Below, piece by piece: positions 8,362 to 17,257 of a DNA stretch of 55,499 bases. Origin of the DNA: Alphaproteobacteria bacterium (GTDB taxonomy: Bacteria > Pseudomonadota > Alphaproteobacteria > Ferrovibrionales > Ferrovibrionaceae); NCBI GenBank assembly GCA_026126215.1, contig JAHCJQ010000010.1:1-55499 (forward strand), written 5' to 3'. The notes beneath the pieces are model-generated. The model ran no database searches, was not told where the DNA came from, and was given only the letters and a program-made list of their open reading frames with translations. The translations under genes and the position numbers were made by a program. Positions within the stretch are counted from its first letter, which is position 1. Each line of letters begins with the position of its first letter.

Positions 8362-11193
8362 TCAAGCTTGCCGCGACCCGACGGCCTCGTCGCAGCGGTG
8401 GCAGAGATCGTCATGATGCGCAGCTTGTCCGACCTCCGGCAAGACCTGCCAGCAGCGCTGGCACTTCGCGCCCTCGGCGAGCTCCGGCACCACGGCGACG
8501 TCCTGGACATCTTCCAGCCGGAACGCCGCATCCGGTGCCCCGCCTTCCACCAGGCGGGCGCCCGAGGTGATGCAGATTTCCGCCAGATCCAGCCCGGCCA
8601 GCGCCTCGACATGGCGGCGCCCGGCATAAATCGTCGGGGCGGCCTGCAGGCTGGCGCCGATGCGTTTCTCTCGCCGCTCGATCTCGAGCGCGCCGGTCAC
8701 CACGCGCCGGACCTCGCGCACAAGGGCCCATTTCCGCGCCAGCGTCTCGTCCCGCCAGGCGGCGGGCAGGGCCGGGAAGGTGCGCAGATGCACGCTTTCC
8801 CCATCGCCGGGAAAACGGGCGAGCCAGGCTTCCTCGGCGGTGAAGCAGAGCATCGGCGCGAGCCAGGCGGTTAGGCAGGAGAAAAGATGGTCGAGCACGG
8901 TGCGCGCGGCGCGCCGGCGTCTTGCCGACGGAAGGTCACAGTAGAGCGCGTCCTTGCGGATGTCGAAATAGAAGGCCGAAAGATCGGAAATGCAGAAATT
9001 GTAGATGGCGACGAACACGGCGTGGAAGTCGAAATCCTCGCAGCCCTGCCGCACGAGGCCGTCCAGTTCGTGCAGCCGGTGCAGGACCCAGCGCTCGAGT
9101 TCGGGCATCTCCGCCTGATCCAGCCGCTCGGCCTCGTCGAAGCCGGCGAGATTGCCGAGCAGATAACGTAGCGTGTTGCGGATCTTGCGATAGGCTTCCG
9201 CCTGGTTCTTGAGGATCTCCGGCCCGATGCGCTGATCCTCGGTGTAGTCGCAGCTCACCACCCACAGGCGCAGGATGTCGGCGCCATACTGGTCGATGAC
9301 CTGCTGCGGTGCCACCACGTTGCCGAGCGATTTCGACATCTTCCGGCCATGTTCGTCGAGCGTGAAGCCGTGCGTCAGCACCGCCTCGTAAGGCGCCCTG
9401 CCGCGCGTCCCGCAGCTCTCGAGCAGGCTCGAATGGAACCAGCCGCGATGCTGGTCGGAGCCTTCCAGATAGAGCGAGGCCGGCCATTGCAGTTCCGGTC
9501 GCTGCTCGAGCACGTAGGAGTGTGTGGAGCCGGAATCGAACCAGACATCAAGGATGTCGTCGACCTTCTCGAAATCGGCCGGGTTGTGCTCGGGGGCGAG
9601 GAAGCGTGCGGGCTCGGAGGCAAACCAGGCATCGGCGCCCTCTGCTTCCACCGCGTCCGCGATGCGGCGGTTGACCCGCTCGTCGCGCAGCGGCTCCCCG
9701 GTCCGCCGGTCGACGAAAACGGTGATCGGCACGCCCCAGGCGCGCTGGCGCGAGATCACCCAGTCGGGCCGGTCCTGGATCATGGCGTAGAGCCGGTTGC
9801 GGCCCTGCGGCGGCACCCAGCGGACCTGGTCGATCGCCGCCAGCGCCTTTTCGCGCAGCCCGTTGGTGGTCATCGAGATGAACCATTGCGGCGTGTTGCG
9901 GAAGATCAGCGGCGCCTTTGAACGCCAGGAATGGGGATAGGAATGCTTGAGTCGGCCCTTGGCGAGCAGCGCGCCGGACTCGATCAGCAGCTTGATGACA
10001 GCGCCGTTCGCATCGCCCTCCTTGCCATCGGCAGTCAGCACCTTGCGGCCGGCCACCAGCGGCACATGCGGGTAGTAGCTGCCATCCTCGGCGACGGTGA
10101 AGGGCAGTTCCAGGCCATGTGTCTGGCCCAGCTCGAAATCGTCCGTGCCATGTCCGGGCGCGATATGGACGAAGCCGGTGCCCTGGTCCATGGTGACGAA
10201 GCCGCCTTCCATGACCGGCACGTCGAAATCATAGCCGCGGCCGCGGAAGGGATGGGCGCAGACGCTGCCCGTCAGATCCGCGCCGTCAAATACTGCAAGC
10301 CTGGTCGCGCGCTCGATCTTCGCATCGGAAAGCACCTGTTCCGCGAGATCGGCGGCGACGATGAGTTCCTCGCCGGGCAGCGCAAGCGCTCCTTCGGCAA
10401 CCGCCTCGACCCGCAGCCTGACATACTGGGCGTCCGCCTTGAGCGCGATGCCGCGATTGCCGGGGATGGTCCAGGGCGTGGTGGTCCAGATCACGATCCT
10501 CGCACCCACCGCCGCCTGCGCTTTCGAGCGCAGGACCGGGAAGCGCACCCAGATGGTGGGCGAGGAATGTTCGTGATACTCGACCTCGGCCTCCGCCAGC
10601 GCGGTCTTTTCCACGATCGACCACATGACCGGTTTCGAGCCCCGGTAAAGGCCGCCATTCATCAGGAACTTGAGCAGCTCGCGGACGATCTGCGCCTCGG
10701 CGGCGAAGCTCATGGTGGTGTAGGGGTTGGCCCAGTCGCCCTCGACGCCGAGCCGCCGGAACTCCTCCATCTGCACGCCGATCCAGTGTTCGGCGAACTC
10801 GCGGCATTCCTTGCGGAACTCGACGATGGGTACCTCGTCCTTGCTCTTGTTGGCCTTGCGGTACTGCTCCTCGATCTTCCATTCGATGGGCAGGCCGTGG
10901 CAGTCCCAGCCCGGCACGTAGTTCGAGTCTTTGCCCAGCATCTGCTGTGAGCGGGCGATCACGTCCTTGAGGATCTTGTTGAGGGCGTGGCCGATATGGA
11001 TGTTGCCGTTGGCATAGGGCGGCCCGTCATGCAGGATGAATTTCTCGCGCCCGCGTGCGCGCTCGCGCATGCGCCGGAACAGGTCCATGGCGCGCCAGCG
11101 CGCCAGCAGTTCCGGCTCCTGCTTCGGCAGGCCCGCCTTCATCGGAAATTCGGTTTGCGGCAGGAAAACGCTATCGCGGTAGTCGGCGGTCAT
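8362..11193 (-). CDS. ileS: Isoleucyl-tRNA synthetase
   Basis: Class I aminoacyl-tRNA synthetase charging tRNA-Ile. The 943-residue protein shows HIGH at about 66-69 (GNIHIGH) and KMSKS at 618-622, with the editing domain between. The C-terminal zinc ribbon has CQRC and CHRC pairs. The ATG at 11193 gives the canonical N-terminus TADYRDSVFLPQTEFPMKAG and has GAGG about 10 bases upstream. A TTG 18 bases further upstream is in frame but unnecessary. The 3' end nearly abuts lspA. Confidence 0.97.
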   Translation of the reverse strand: MTADYRDSVFLPQTEFPMKAGLPKQEPELLARWRAMDLFRRMRERARGREKFILHDGPPYANGNIHIGHALNKILKDVIARSQQMLGKDSNYVPGWDCHGLPIEWKIEEQYRKANKSKDEVPIVEFRKECREFAEHWIGVQMEEFRRLGVEGDWANPYTTMSFAAEAQIVRELLKFLMNGGLYRGSKPVMWSIVEKTALAEAEVEYHEHSSPTIWVRFPVLRSKAQAAVGARIVIWTTTPWTIPGNRGIALKADAQYVRLRVEAVAEGALALPGEELIVAADLAEQVLSDAKIERATRLAVFDGADLTGSVCAHPFRGRGYDFDVPVMEGGFVTMDQGTGFVHIAPGHGTDDFELGQTHGLELPFTVAEDGSYYPHVPLVAGRKVLTADGKEGDANGAVIKLLIESGALLAKGRLKHSYPHSWRSKAPLIFRNTPQWFISMTTNGLREKALAAIDQVRWVPPQGRNRLYAMIQDRPDWVISRQRAWGVPITVFVDRRTGEPLRDERVNRRIADAVEAEGADAWFASEPARFLAPEHNPADFEKVDDILDVWFDSGSTHSYVLEQRPELQWPASLYLEGSDQHRGWFHSSLLESCGTRGRAPYEAVLTHGFTLDEHGRKMSKSLGNVVAPQQVIDQYGADILRLWVVSCDYTEDQRIGPEILKNQAEAYRKIRNTLRYLLGNLAGFDEAERLDQAEMPELERWVLHRLHELDGLVRQGCEDFDFHAVFVAIYNFCISDLSAFYFDIRKDALYCDLPSARRRRAARTVLDHLFSCLTAWLAPMLCFTAEEAWLARFPGDGESVHLRTFPALPAAWRDETLARKWALVREVRRVVTGALEIERREKRIGASLQAAPTIYAGRRHVEALAGLDLAEICITSGARLVEGGAPDAAFRLEDVQDVAVVPELAEGAKCQRCWQVLPEVGQAAHHDDLCHRCDEAVGSRQA

Positions 11194-11381
11194 TGGCGCG
11201 CTGATCCTCAAGTACTGGGAGGCTCGAGCCGCTCCGGGCCGGAGCAGGCAGAAGGTCGGTCAGATCCCGGCCCCTCGGGCGAGGGCCGGGCCGGTAATTC
11301 GCTTCCGGGCGGTATGGCGTGGCGCGGTCATGGGGCGCTTTGTAGCAAGGCGCGGGCGCTTCGTCGAGCCGGGCCCTTGTC

Positions 11382-12368
11382 TCATGGGCCGGCCGATACC
11401 GGCCGTCCGCCCGCTGGGTCCATCGCGTCGGTCCGGGCGAGGAGGGCGCGGGCGGCCCCGGCATCGGCCTCGATCTGGCGCTTCAGCGCATCGAGGCTCT
11501 CGAAACGCTTCTCCGGGCGCAGGAACTCGACGAACTGCACCCAGAGATGCTGGCCATAGATGTCCCCGTCGAAATCGAACAGGTGCACTTCCAGCAGCAC
11601 GTCCTGCTTGTCGAATGTCGGCCGGCGGCCGAGATTGCCGACGCCCGGGCGCCAGTCGACCGGGCCGTCCTCCCGGGCGATGCCGGCGCGCACCGCGTAG
11701 ACGCCGAAGGCGGGCTGCAGCAGCGGCCCGAGGGTCACGTTGGCGGTCGGGAAGCCGATGGTCCGTCCACGCCGGTCGCCGCCCAGAACTTCGCCTTCGA
11801 TGGTCCAGAAATGGCCGAGGATGGACGCGGCCTCCCGCGGCTGGCCGCCGCGCAGCAGTTCGCGCACGCGGGTGGAGGAAAAGGCCGTGCCGGCCTGCGT
11901 CACCGGCTCCACGATGCTGGCGCCGAAACCATGCCGGGCCGCGAGCCGGCCCAGCAGTTCGGCGTTGCCCTGGCGGCCCTGGCCGAAGACGAAATCGTAG
12001 CCGACGACCACATGGGCCAGCCCCAGATGCTCGTCCAGCACTTCGCGCACGAACGTCTCTGCCGACTTGGCGGCGAAGGCGGCGTCGAAATCGATGACGA
12101 ACAGCGTTTCGACGCCGAGCCGGGCGAGGTCCGCTGCCTTGGTGGCAAGGGTGGAGAGGCGGAAGGGTGGAGCGTCGGGCTGGAAGAAGGCGCGCGGATG
12201 CGGCTCGAAGGTGACGACCGCCGGCGCGGTGCCGGTCTGGCCGGCGATGGCGCAGGCGCGCTCGATCACCACGCGATGGCCGCGATGCACGCCGTCGAAA
12301 TTGCCGATCGCCGCGACCGCGCCGCGCGCCGCAGCCGGCGTGGCGCGATAGTCGCGCAGGATGCGCAT
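11382..12368 (-). CDS. ribF: Bifunctional riboflavin kinase / FAD synthetase
   Basis: Makes FMN from riboflavin and then FAD. The 328-residue protein has an N-terminal FAD-synthetase nucleotidyltransferase domain with a HIGH-like GNFDGVHRGH (about residues 22-31), VGYDFVFGQGRQG and SSTRVRELL. The C-terminal riboflavin kinase domain carries GRTIGFPTAN, whose PTAN motif binds nucleotide and metal. The ATG at 12368 is the family-typical start, preceded by an AAGG-containing site. The gene ends 188 bp before ileS, on the same strand. Confidence 0.94.
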   Translation of the reverse strand: MRILRDYRATPAAARGAVAAIGNFDGVHRGHRVVIERACAIAGQTGTAPAVVTFEPHPRAFFQPDAPPFRLSTLATKAADLARLGVETLFVIDFDAAFAAKSAETFVREVLDEHLGLAHVVVGYDFVFGQGRQGNAELLGRLAARHGFGASIVEPVTQAGTAFSSTRVRELLRGGQPREAASILGHFWTIEGEVLGGDRRGRTIGFPTANVTLGPLLQPAFGVYAVRAGIAREDGPVDWRPGVGNLGRRPTFDKQDVLLEVHLFDFDGDIYGQHLWVQFVEFLRPEKRFESLDALKRQIEADAGAARALLARTDAMDPAGGRPVSAGP

Positions 12369-12387
12369 GCCGCCTTTTGCTCGGTCG

Positions 12388-12825
12388 TCAGTTGGCCTTC
12401 GACCGGGTGGATACCATGAGCGCCGCGTCGCCTTCAATGACGACCTTCTCGCCCACCATGCAGGCGCAGGAGAAGACGACGCGTTTCTTGTCGACGACGA
12501 TCTCGGAAATGGTGGCGCGCGCCGTCACCGTGTCGCCGATGCGCACCGGCGCCTTGAAGCGCAGGTTCTGCGAGATGTAGATGGCGCCCGGGCCGGGCAG
12601 CTTGGTGCCGAAGACCGTGGACAGCAGGCTGGCGGAGAGCATGCCGTGGGCGATACGGCCCTTGAACATGCTCTGGCTGCCGAACTCCTCGTGCATATGC
12701 ACCGGGTTGGTGTCGCCGGAGATGCCGGCGAACATGACGATGTCCGCCTCGGTGATGGTCTTGGCGAAGGTGGCGGTCATGCCGACCTTCAGATCCTCGA
12801 GATAGTACCCATGCAGCTCGTCCAT
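12388..12825 (-). CDS. MaoC family (R)-specific enoyl-CoA hydratase-like protein
   Basis: 145 residues with the hot-dog fold signature of MaoC/PhaJ hydratases: a FAGISGDTNPVH motif carrying the Asp and His of the active site, then FKGRIAHGML and the late LRFKAPVRIGDTV. Likely hydrates trans-2-enoyl-CoA or a related thioester. Start choice is open. ATG 12825 aligns with typical family N-termini (DELHGYYLEDL) and has AAGGGG 11 bases upstream. ATG 12879 would add 18 residues and lies within about 3 bases of the predicted transcription start. No polyhydroxyalkanoate or fatty-acid genes are adjacent. Confidence 0.82.
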   Translation of the reverse strand: MDELHGYYLEDLKVGMTATFAKTITEADIVMFAGISGDTNPVHMHEEFGSQSMFKGRIAHGMLSASLLSTVFGTKLPGPGAIYISQNLRFKAPVRIGDTVTARATISEIVVDKKRVVFSCACMVGEKVVIEGDAALMVSTRSKAN

Positions 12826-12889
12826 GACGGAGCGGGCCCCTTCTTCCTGCAAGCTCTGGCGGTCGACGACGATATTCATGTTGCAACGC

Positions 12890-12918
12890 AATATATGTGT
12901 GGCGCGTTAATGCCGCAA
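12890..12918 (-). promoter_or_regulatory. Candidate promoter for the MaoC gene
   Basis: Reading the minus strand: TTGCGG (12918-12913), a 17-bp spacer, then TATATT (12895-12890). The ATG at 12879 begins 10 bases past the -10 box, so an mRNA from here would be leaderless or nearly so for that start. For the ATG at 12825 the 5' leader would be about 57 bases. Confidence 0.55.
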
Positions 12919-12942
12919 GTGCGGTTTCGCGATGCAGCAGGC

Positions 12943-14223
12943 TCAGGACAGGAGCAGCCAGCGTCCAAGGCCGATGCCGGCGCCGATCAGGACGAGCCAG
13001 TGAATGGCCAGATTCCTGAGCAGAAGCAAGGCCATCGCCAGAATCGCCAGGGCTATGGCGAAGGCATCGACTGATCGCCCAGGAAACAATACCTGTTCTG
13101 CCATGAAGGCGGCGAGATTGAGGATCACCCCGACGACCGCCGCCGTGATCGCGGTCAGGCCGGCGCCGAGGACCGGGTGCCCGGCCAGCCGCACGACATA
13201 GGGCGCCCCGATCAGGATGAAGAAGATGGAGGGCAGGAAGGTGACGTAGGTGGTGATCGCGGCGGCGATGCTGCCGGCTGCGGCCGGCGCCAGTCCGCCG
13301 GGGTGGTTCCAGCCGGCGAAGAAGCCGACATACTGGGTGACCAGGATCAGCGGCCCGGGCGTGGTTTCCGCGAGGGCGAGCCCGTTCAGCATCTCGCCAG
13401 CCGGCAGCCAGCCATAGGTCTTGACCGCCGCCTCGGCGATGTAGGGCAGCACCGCATAGGCGCCGCCGAAGGTGACGAAGGCCGCCTGGGTGAAGAAGCG
13501 CGCCACTTCGAGAAATGGTGTCCGGCCGAAGACGAGGACGGCGAGGCCGACCGGGAGGACGAGCAGCAGCAGGTACGACAGGCCAAGGACGATGGGTCGC
13601 CCGCCGGGCAGCGCGGGGGCGCCGGCACGCGCCTGCGCACCTTGCTGCCGGCTCCCGCCATGGCTTTCGGCGGCGAAGGGCTGGCTTGCCAGCCGGGTCG
13701 AGAGGATGCCGATCAGCCCGGCGCCGAGCACGATCCAGGGGAAGTCGATGCCGAGCCACCAGATACAGAGAAAGGCGAGGGCGGCCAGCGCCACCCGCTC
13801 CCAGCGATGCAGCGAGCGCCGGCCGATGCGCCAGACGGCATGGGCGATGATCGCCACCACCATCGGCTTGATGCCGTCGAAGATCGCCGCCACCGGGCCG
13901 ACCCCGCCGAAGGCGGCGGCGATCCAGGCCAGGCACAGCAGGACCAGCGCGCCGGGCAGCACGAACAGGCAGCCGGCCGCCACGGCGCCGGGCCAGCCAT
14001 GCAGGCGCCAGCCGACATAGGTCGCGAGCTGCTGGGCTTCCGGTCCGGGCAGCAGCATGCAGAAGTTGAGACCCTGCAGGAACGCGGTCTGGTCGATCCA
14101 GCGCCGCCGCTCGACCAGTTCGCTCTGCATGATGGCGATCTGGCCGGCCGGACCGCCGAAACTGATGCAGCCGAGCCTGAACCAGAAGGCCAGCGCCTCG
14201 CCGAAGGAAGGCGCGGGCGTCAT
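12943..14223 (-). CDS. chrA: Chromate transporter ChrA
   Basis: A long-chain CHR-family membrane protein of 426 residues that exports chromate. Two homologous CHR halves are visible. The first has FWFRLGCISFGGPAGQ and LLPGPEAQQLATYVGW. The second (about residue 230 on) has FVTFGGAYAVLPYIAE and TTPGPLILVTQYVGF. About ten hydrophobic segments are present. The start is set by GGAG 5 bases before ATG 14223, which also overlaps the stop of the upstream rhodanese-ChrB gene (ATGA); longer in-frame starts lie inside that gene. The two genes form a chromate-resistance operon. Confidence 0.92.
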   Translation of the reverse strand: MTPAPSFGEALAFWFRLGCISFGGPAGQIAIMQSELVERRRWIDQTAFLQGLNFCMLLPGPEAQQLATYVGWRLHGWPGAVAAGCLFVLPGALVLLCLAWIAAAFGGVGPVAAIFDGIKPMVVAIIAHAVWRIGRRSLHRWERVALAALAFLCIWWLGIDFPWIVLGAGLIGILSTRLASQPFAAESHGGSRQQGAQARAGAPALPGGRPIVLGLSYLLLLVLPVGLAVLVFGRTPFLEVARFFTQAAFVTFGGAYAVLPYIAEAAVKTYGWLPAGEMLNGLALAETTPGPLILVTQYVGFFAGWNHPGGLAPAAAGSIAAAITTYVTFLPSIFFILIGAPYVVRLAGHPVLGAGLTAITAAVVGVILNLAAFMAEQVLFPGRSVDAFAIALAILAMALLLLRNLAIHWLVLIGAGIGLGRWLLLS

Positions 14224-15047
14224 ATCTTCTCCGGCTGCCATGAATGACTTTCTCCCGTCGCTTCGGCGCACCAGGCGAGGAGGGCATCGTAGACCGGCAG
14301 GGCGGCGGCAAGCATCGCATGGTCGTCGGCATGCAGGTGCGAGAGGCCGAGCGAGACGGCGAGCAGGCCAGGCGCCTGCGCGGCGAGGTCGTGCCGGCCG
14401 GTATCGGCCCCACGCACGATCCTGGCCAGCCGATCGAGGCCCGGCGCGGCGATGCGGAACTTGTCTATACAAGTATCGAAGCTGCAGAAGTCGCCCGAAT
14501 GGCCGATTTCGACGTCCGGCACGTCGAACGGCATCGCGTCGCTCTCCGCTGCCACCGCCAGGACGCGGTCCGGCGCCACGTAGAGGAACCGCGCCGACGG
14601 GTCGAGAAAGCGCAGGATCAGCCAGGGCACCGCGACGCGATCGATCTTGGGCCGCTCGCGGGTCACGTAAGTGGTACCGGGACGGGGCTGCCGGCGCGAG
14701 ACGACCGGCAGGCCGGCGGCCGTCCAGGCCGCCAGTCCGCCATCGACATAGCGGACATCATGGCCCGCGCGCGCCAGTTCGGCCGCTGCCTGCCGGCTCA
14801 CCTCATGGCCGTGCACGCAATAGACCGCGACAGCCCGGCCGCGCGGCAGGCGCCCTGCCCAGCGCGCGGCATGGGCGGGATCACGCCACTGTGCCCCCTG
14901 CGCGAGATCGTCGGCGGCGCGAAAGACCGCCTCCCGGCGGACGTCGAACAACAGCATCTCGTCCCGCCCGACGGCCGCATGGCAATCGGCTGGCGAGATG
15001 GACCGGGCGGACATGGATGAGGACATATCGACGGCTTCCCTGGTCAT
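14220..15047 (-). CDS. Rhodanese / ChrB C-terminal fusion, chromate resistance protein
   Basis: 275 residues in two parts. Residues about 14-108 form a rhodanese domain with Cys77 in the active-site loop (VYCVHGHEVS). Residues about 118-265 match the ChrB C-terminal domain (TRERPKIDRVAVPWLILRF, CSFDTCIDKF, IVRGADTGRHDLA, DDHAM). The usual N-terminal ChrB regulatory domain is absent and the rhodanese takes its place. ATG 15047 has an ideal AGGAGG 7 bases upstream. Translationally coupled to chrA by a 4-bp overlap. The role of the sulfurtransferase in chromate handling (reduction or thiol supply) is inference. Confidence 0.87.
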   Translation of the reverse strand: MTREAVDMSSSMSARSISPADCHAAVGRDEMLLFDVRREAVFRAADDLAQGAQWRDPAHAARWAGRLPRGRAVAVYCVHGHEVSRQAAAELARAGHDVRYVDGGLAAWTAAGLPVVSRRQPRPGTTYVTRERPKIDRVAVPWLILRFLDPSARFLYVAPDRVLAVAAESDAMPFDVPDVEIGHSGDFCSFDTCIDKFRIAAPGLDRLARIVRGADTGRHDLAAQAPGLLAVSLGLSHLHADDHAMLAAALPVYDALLAWCAEATGESHSWQPEKI

Positions 15048-15138
15048 GGCGTACCCTCCTCGATCGGATCGAGCAAGGGCAGTGCTTGGACGGGGACCGT
15101 CTGTCTCCGGGCGACTGCCGTGGGCCCGGCTGAGTGGA

Positions 15139-15167
15139 ATCGTGCGCCGGGCCCCCGGCCCTGTCAA
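15139..15167 (-). promoter_or_regulatory. Candidate promoter for the chromate operon
   Basis: On the minus strand: a consensus TTGACA -35 (15167-15162), a 17-bp spacer and CACGAT (15144-15139) as a weak -10. The spacer contains the short inverted repeat GGGCC-N3-GGCCC, which could be a repressor site. It lies in the 141-bp divergent region shared with kynU. Confidence 0.45.
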
Positions 15168-15188
15168 GCATGCGGGAGAGAGACGACC

Positions 15189-16421
15189 ATGGACCGGGAG
15201 ACTTGCCGCCGGATGGATGCCGCCGATCCATTACGCCGCTTCCGTGACGCCTTCCGGCTGCCCGATGGCGTGATCTATCTTGACGGCAATTCCCTCGGCC
15301 CGCTGATGCCAGCCGTCGAGCGCAGGCTCGGCCAAGTGATCGCCGGGGAATGGGGCCGGGGCCTGATCCGTTCCTGGAACGATGCCGGCTGGATCGCGCT
15401 GCCGGCGCGTGCCGCCGCGCGCATCGCCCGCCTGATCGGTGCCGCGCCCGACGAGGTGGCGGTGGCCGATTCGACCTCGGTCAATCTGTTCAAGCTGCTG
15501 GCCGGCGCATTGGCCCTGCGGCCGGCGCGGCGCATCATTCTCTCCGAACGGACGAACTTCCCGACCGATCTCTATGTCGCCGAGGGCCTGGCGGCGCTGC
15601 TTGGCCGTGGCCACGAGTTGCGGCTGGTGGAGGCGGGTGCGCTCATGGCGGGCCTGGACGAGGATGTGGCGGTCCTGCTGCTGACCGAGGTGGATTTCCG
15701 CAGCGGGCGGCGGCACGACATGCGCGCGCTGACCCGTGCCGCCCATGACAGGGGCGCGCTCGTCCTGTGGGACCTCGCGCATTCCGCCGGCGCCCTGCCG
15801 GTCGATCTGGCGGCGTGCGATGCGGACATGGCGGTCGGCTGCGGCTACAAGTATCTGAACGGCGGGCCCGGGGCGCCCGCCTTCCTTTACGTCCGGCGCG
15901 ACCTGCAGGAGCAGATGGCGACGCCGCTCGCCGGCTGGATGGGCCATGCCGCACCCTTCGACTTCGTGCCGGGCTACCGGCCGGCGCGCGGCATCCAGCG
16001 CTTCCTTTGCGGCACGCCGCCGATCCTCTCGCTCGCCGCGCTCGATGCGGCACTGGAAATCTGGGACGAGGTCGATCTGGCGGCTTTGCGCGCCAAGTCG
16101 CTCTCGCTCTGCGAGCTGTTCATCGCCCTGGTGGAAGCGCGCTGTGGCGGCCATGGTCTGTATCTTGTCTCGCCGCGCGAGCCGGACCGACGCGGCTCGC
16201 AGGTCTCCTTCGCCCATGCCGAGGGGTTCGCGATCGTGCAGGCGCTGATCGCGCGCGGCGTGATCGGCGATTTCCGTAGCCCGGACATCATGCGGTTCGG
16301 CTTCGCGCCGCTTTACTTGCGCCACGAGGATGTCTATGACGCCGTCGAGATGCTCGCCGAAGTCCTGAACCGGCGCGAACACGAAGACCCGCGCCACCGC
16401 GTCCGCGGCAGCGTTACCTGA
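15189..16421 (+). CDS. kynU: Kynureninase
   Basis: PLP enzyme that cleaves kynurenine (or 3-hydroxykynurenine) to anthranilate (or 3-hydroxyanthranilate) plus alanine in tryptophan catabolism. The 410-residue protein shows IYLDGNSLGP near the N-terminus, WDLAHSAGALPVDL for the PLP-ring aspartate, and GCGYKYLNGGPG with the PLP lysine at Lys221 (close to Lys227 of Pseudomonas fluorescens kynureninase). ATG 15189 has a GGGAGAGAG purine tract upstream. No tryptophan dioxygenase or formamidase genes are near. A HAD phosphatase gene follows 8 bp downstream in a probable operon. Confidence 0.92.
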   Translation: MDRETCRRMDAADPLRRFRDAFRLPDGVIYLDGNSLGPLMPAVERRLGQVIAGEWGRGLIRSWNDAGWIALPARAAARIARLIGAAPDEVAVADSTSVNLFKLLAGALALRPARRIILSERTNFPTDLYVAEGLAALLGRGHELRLVEAGALMAGLDEDVAVLLLTEVDFRSGRRHDMRALTRAAHDRGALVLWDLAHSAGALPVDLAACDADMAVGCGYKYLNGGPGAPAFLYVRRDLQEQMATPLAGWMGHAAPFDFVPGYRPARGIQRFLCGTPPILSLAALDAALEIWDEVDLAALRAKSLSLCELFIALVEARCGGHGLYLVSPREPDRRGSQVSFAHAEGFAIVQALIARGVIGDFRSPDIMRFGFAPLYLRHEDVYDAVEMLAEVLNRREHEDPRHRVRGSVT

Positions 16422-16429
16422 GGAAGGCC

Positions 16430-17257
16430 ATGCGTCCGCTCACCGAACTCCCGGCCGAACGCTGCCGGCACATCCAGTATGTCCTGACCGACATCGACGA
16501 TACCCTGACCGACGAGGGCCGCCTGACGGCGCGCGCCTATGGCGCGCTCGAGGCGCTGGAGCGGGCCGGCTTCCGCGTCGTGCCGATCACCGGCCGGCCG
16601 GCCGGCTGGTGCGATCATATCGCGCGGTTCTGGCCGGTCGATGCGGTGGTTGGCGAGAACGGTGCGCTTTACTTCCGCTACGACCGGGCGGCCCGGCGCA
16701 TGACGCGGCGCTTCTGGAAGGACGAGGCCGAGCGCGCCGCCGACCGCGAGCGGCTCGCGCGGCTCCGCGAGCGCATCCTGGCCGAGGTGCCCGGCGCGGG
16801 CATCGCCTCCGACCAGCCTTATCGCGAGGCGGACCTCGCGGTGGATTTCCGCGAGGACGTGGCCGAACTGCCGAAGGCGGAAGTGGCGCGCATCGTGGCA
16901 CTCTTCGAGGCGGCGGGCGCCCATGCCAAGGTCAGTTCCATCCATGTCAATGGCTGGTTCGGTGAGTACGACAAGCTGGCGATGACCCGCATCCTGTTCC
17001 GCGAGCAGTACGGCCTGGATCTGGACGCGGTGCGCGAGAGCGTTGCCTTCGCCGGCGATTCGCCCAACGACCAGCCGATGTTCGGCTTCTTTCCGGTCGC
17101 GGTCGGCGTCGCCAACGTGCGCCATTTCGTCGACGAACTCGACACGCCGCCTTCCTACGTGACCCAATCGCCGGGTGGCGCGGGTTTCGCCGAACTGGCG
17201 GCGCACCTGATCGCGGCGCGGGGCGCCCCTCACCAGCGCAGTTCGGCCGCCAGGTAG
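16430..17257 (+). CDS. HAD-superfamily IIB hydrolase
   Basis: A 275-residue cytoplasmic phosphatase of the HAD-IIB (Cof/sugar-phosphatase) group. The nucleophile motif is LTDIDDTLT (Asp21, Asp23), motif II is ITGRPAGWC, and motif IV is FAGDSPNDQPM with the metal-binding aspartates. The C2-type cap is inserted between motifs II and III, as in sucrose- and trehalose-6-phosphate phosphatases. AGGA lies 5 bases before the ATG. Its substrate is unknown; placement behind kynU is not informative for a sugar phosphatase. The last 28 bases overlap the convergent gene's end. Confidence 0.85.
   Translation: MRPLTELPAERCRHIQYVLTDIDDTLTDEGRLTARAYGALEALERAGFRVVPITGRPAGWCDHIARFWPVDAVVGENGALYFRYDRAARRMTRRFWKDEAERAADRERLARLRERILAEVPGAGIASDQPYREADLAVDFREDVAELPKAEVARIVALFEAAGAHAKVSSIHVNGWFGEYDKLAMTRILFREQYGLDLDAVRESVAFAGDSPNDQPMFGFFPVAVGVANVRHFVDELDTPPSYVTQSPGGAGFAELAAHLIAARGAPHQRSSAAR

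Noticed and set aside
14224..14472. Upstream extension of chrA by 83 residues
   Set aside because: Lies wholly within the rhodanese-ChrB gene in another frame; ATG 14223 has a perfect ribosome-binding site and an ATGA overlap.
17230..17257. The two neighbouring HAD genes as a duplication
   Set aside because: They belong to different HAD subfamilies (IIB and IIA), with different motif II and cap positions; the 28-bp overlap is just convergent gene ends.
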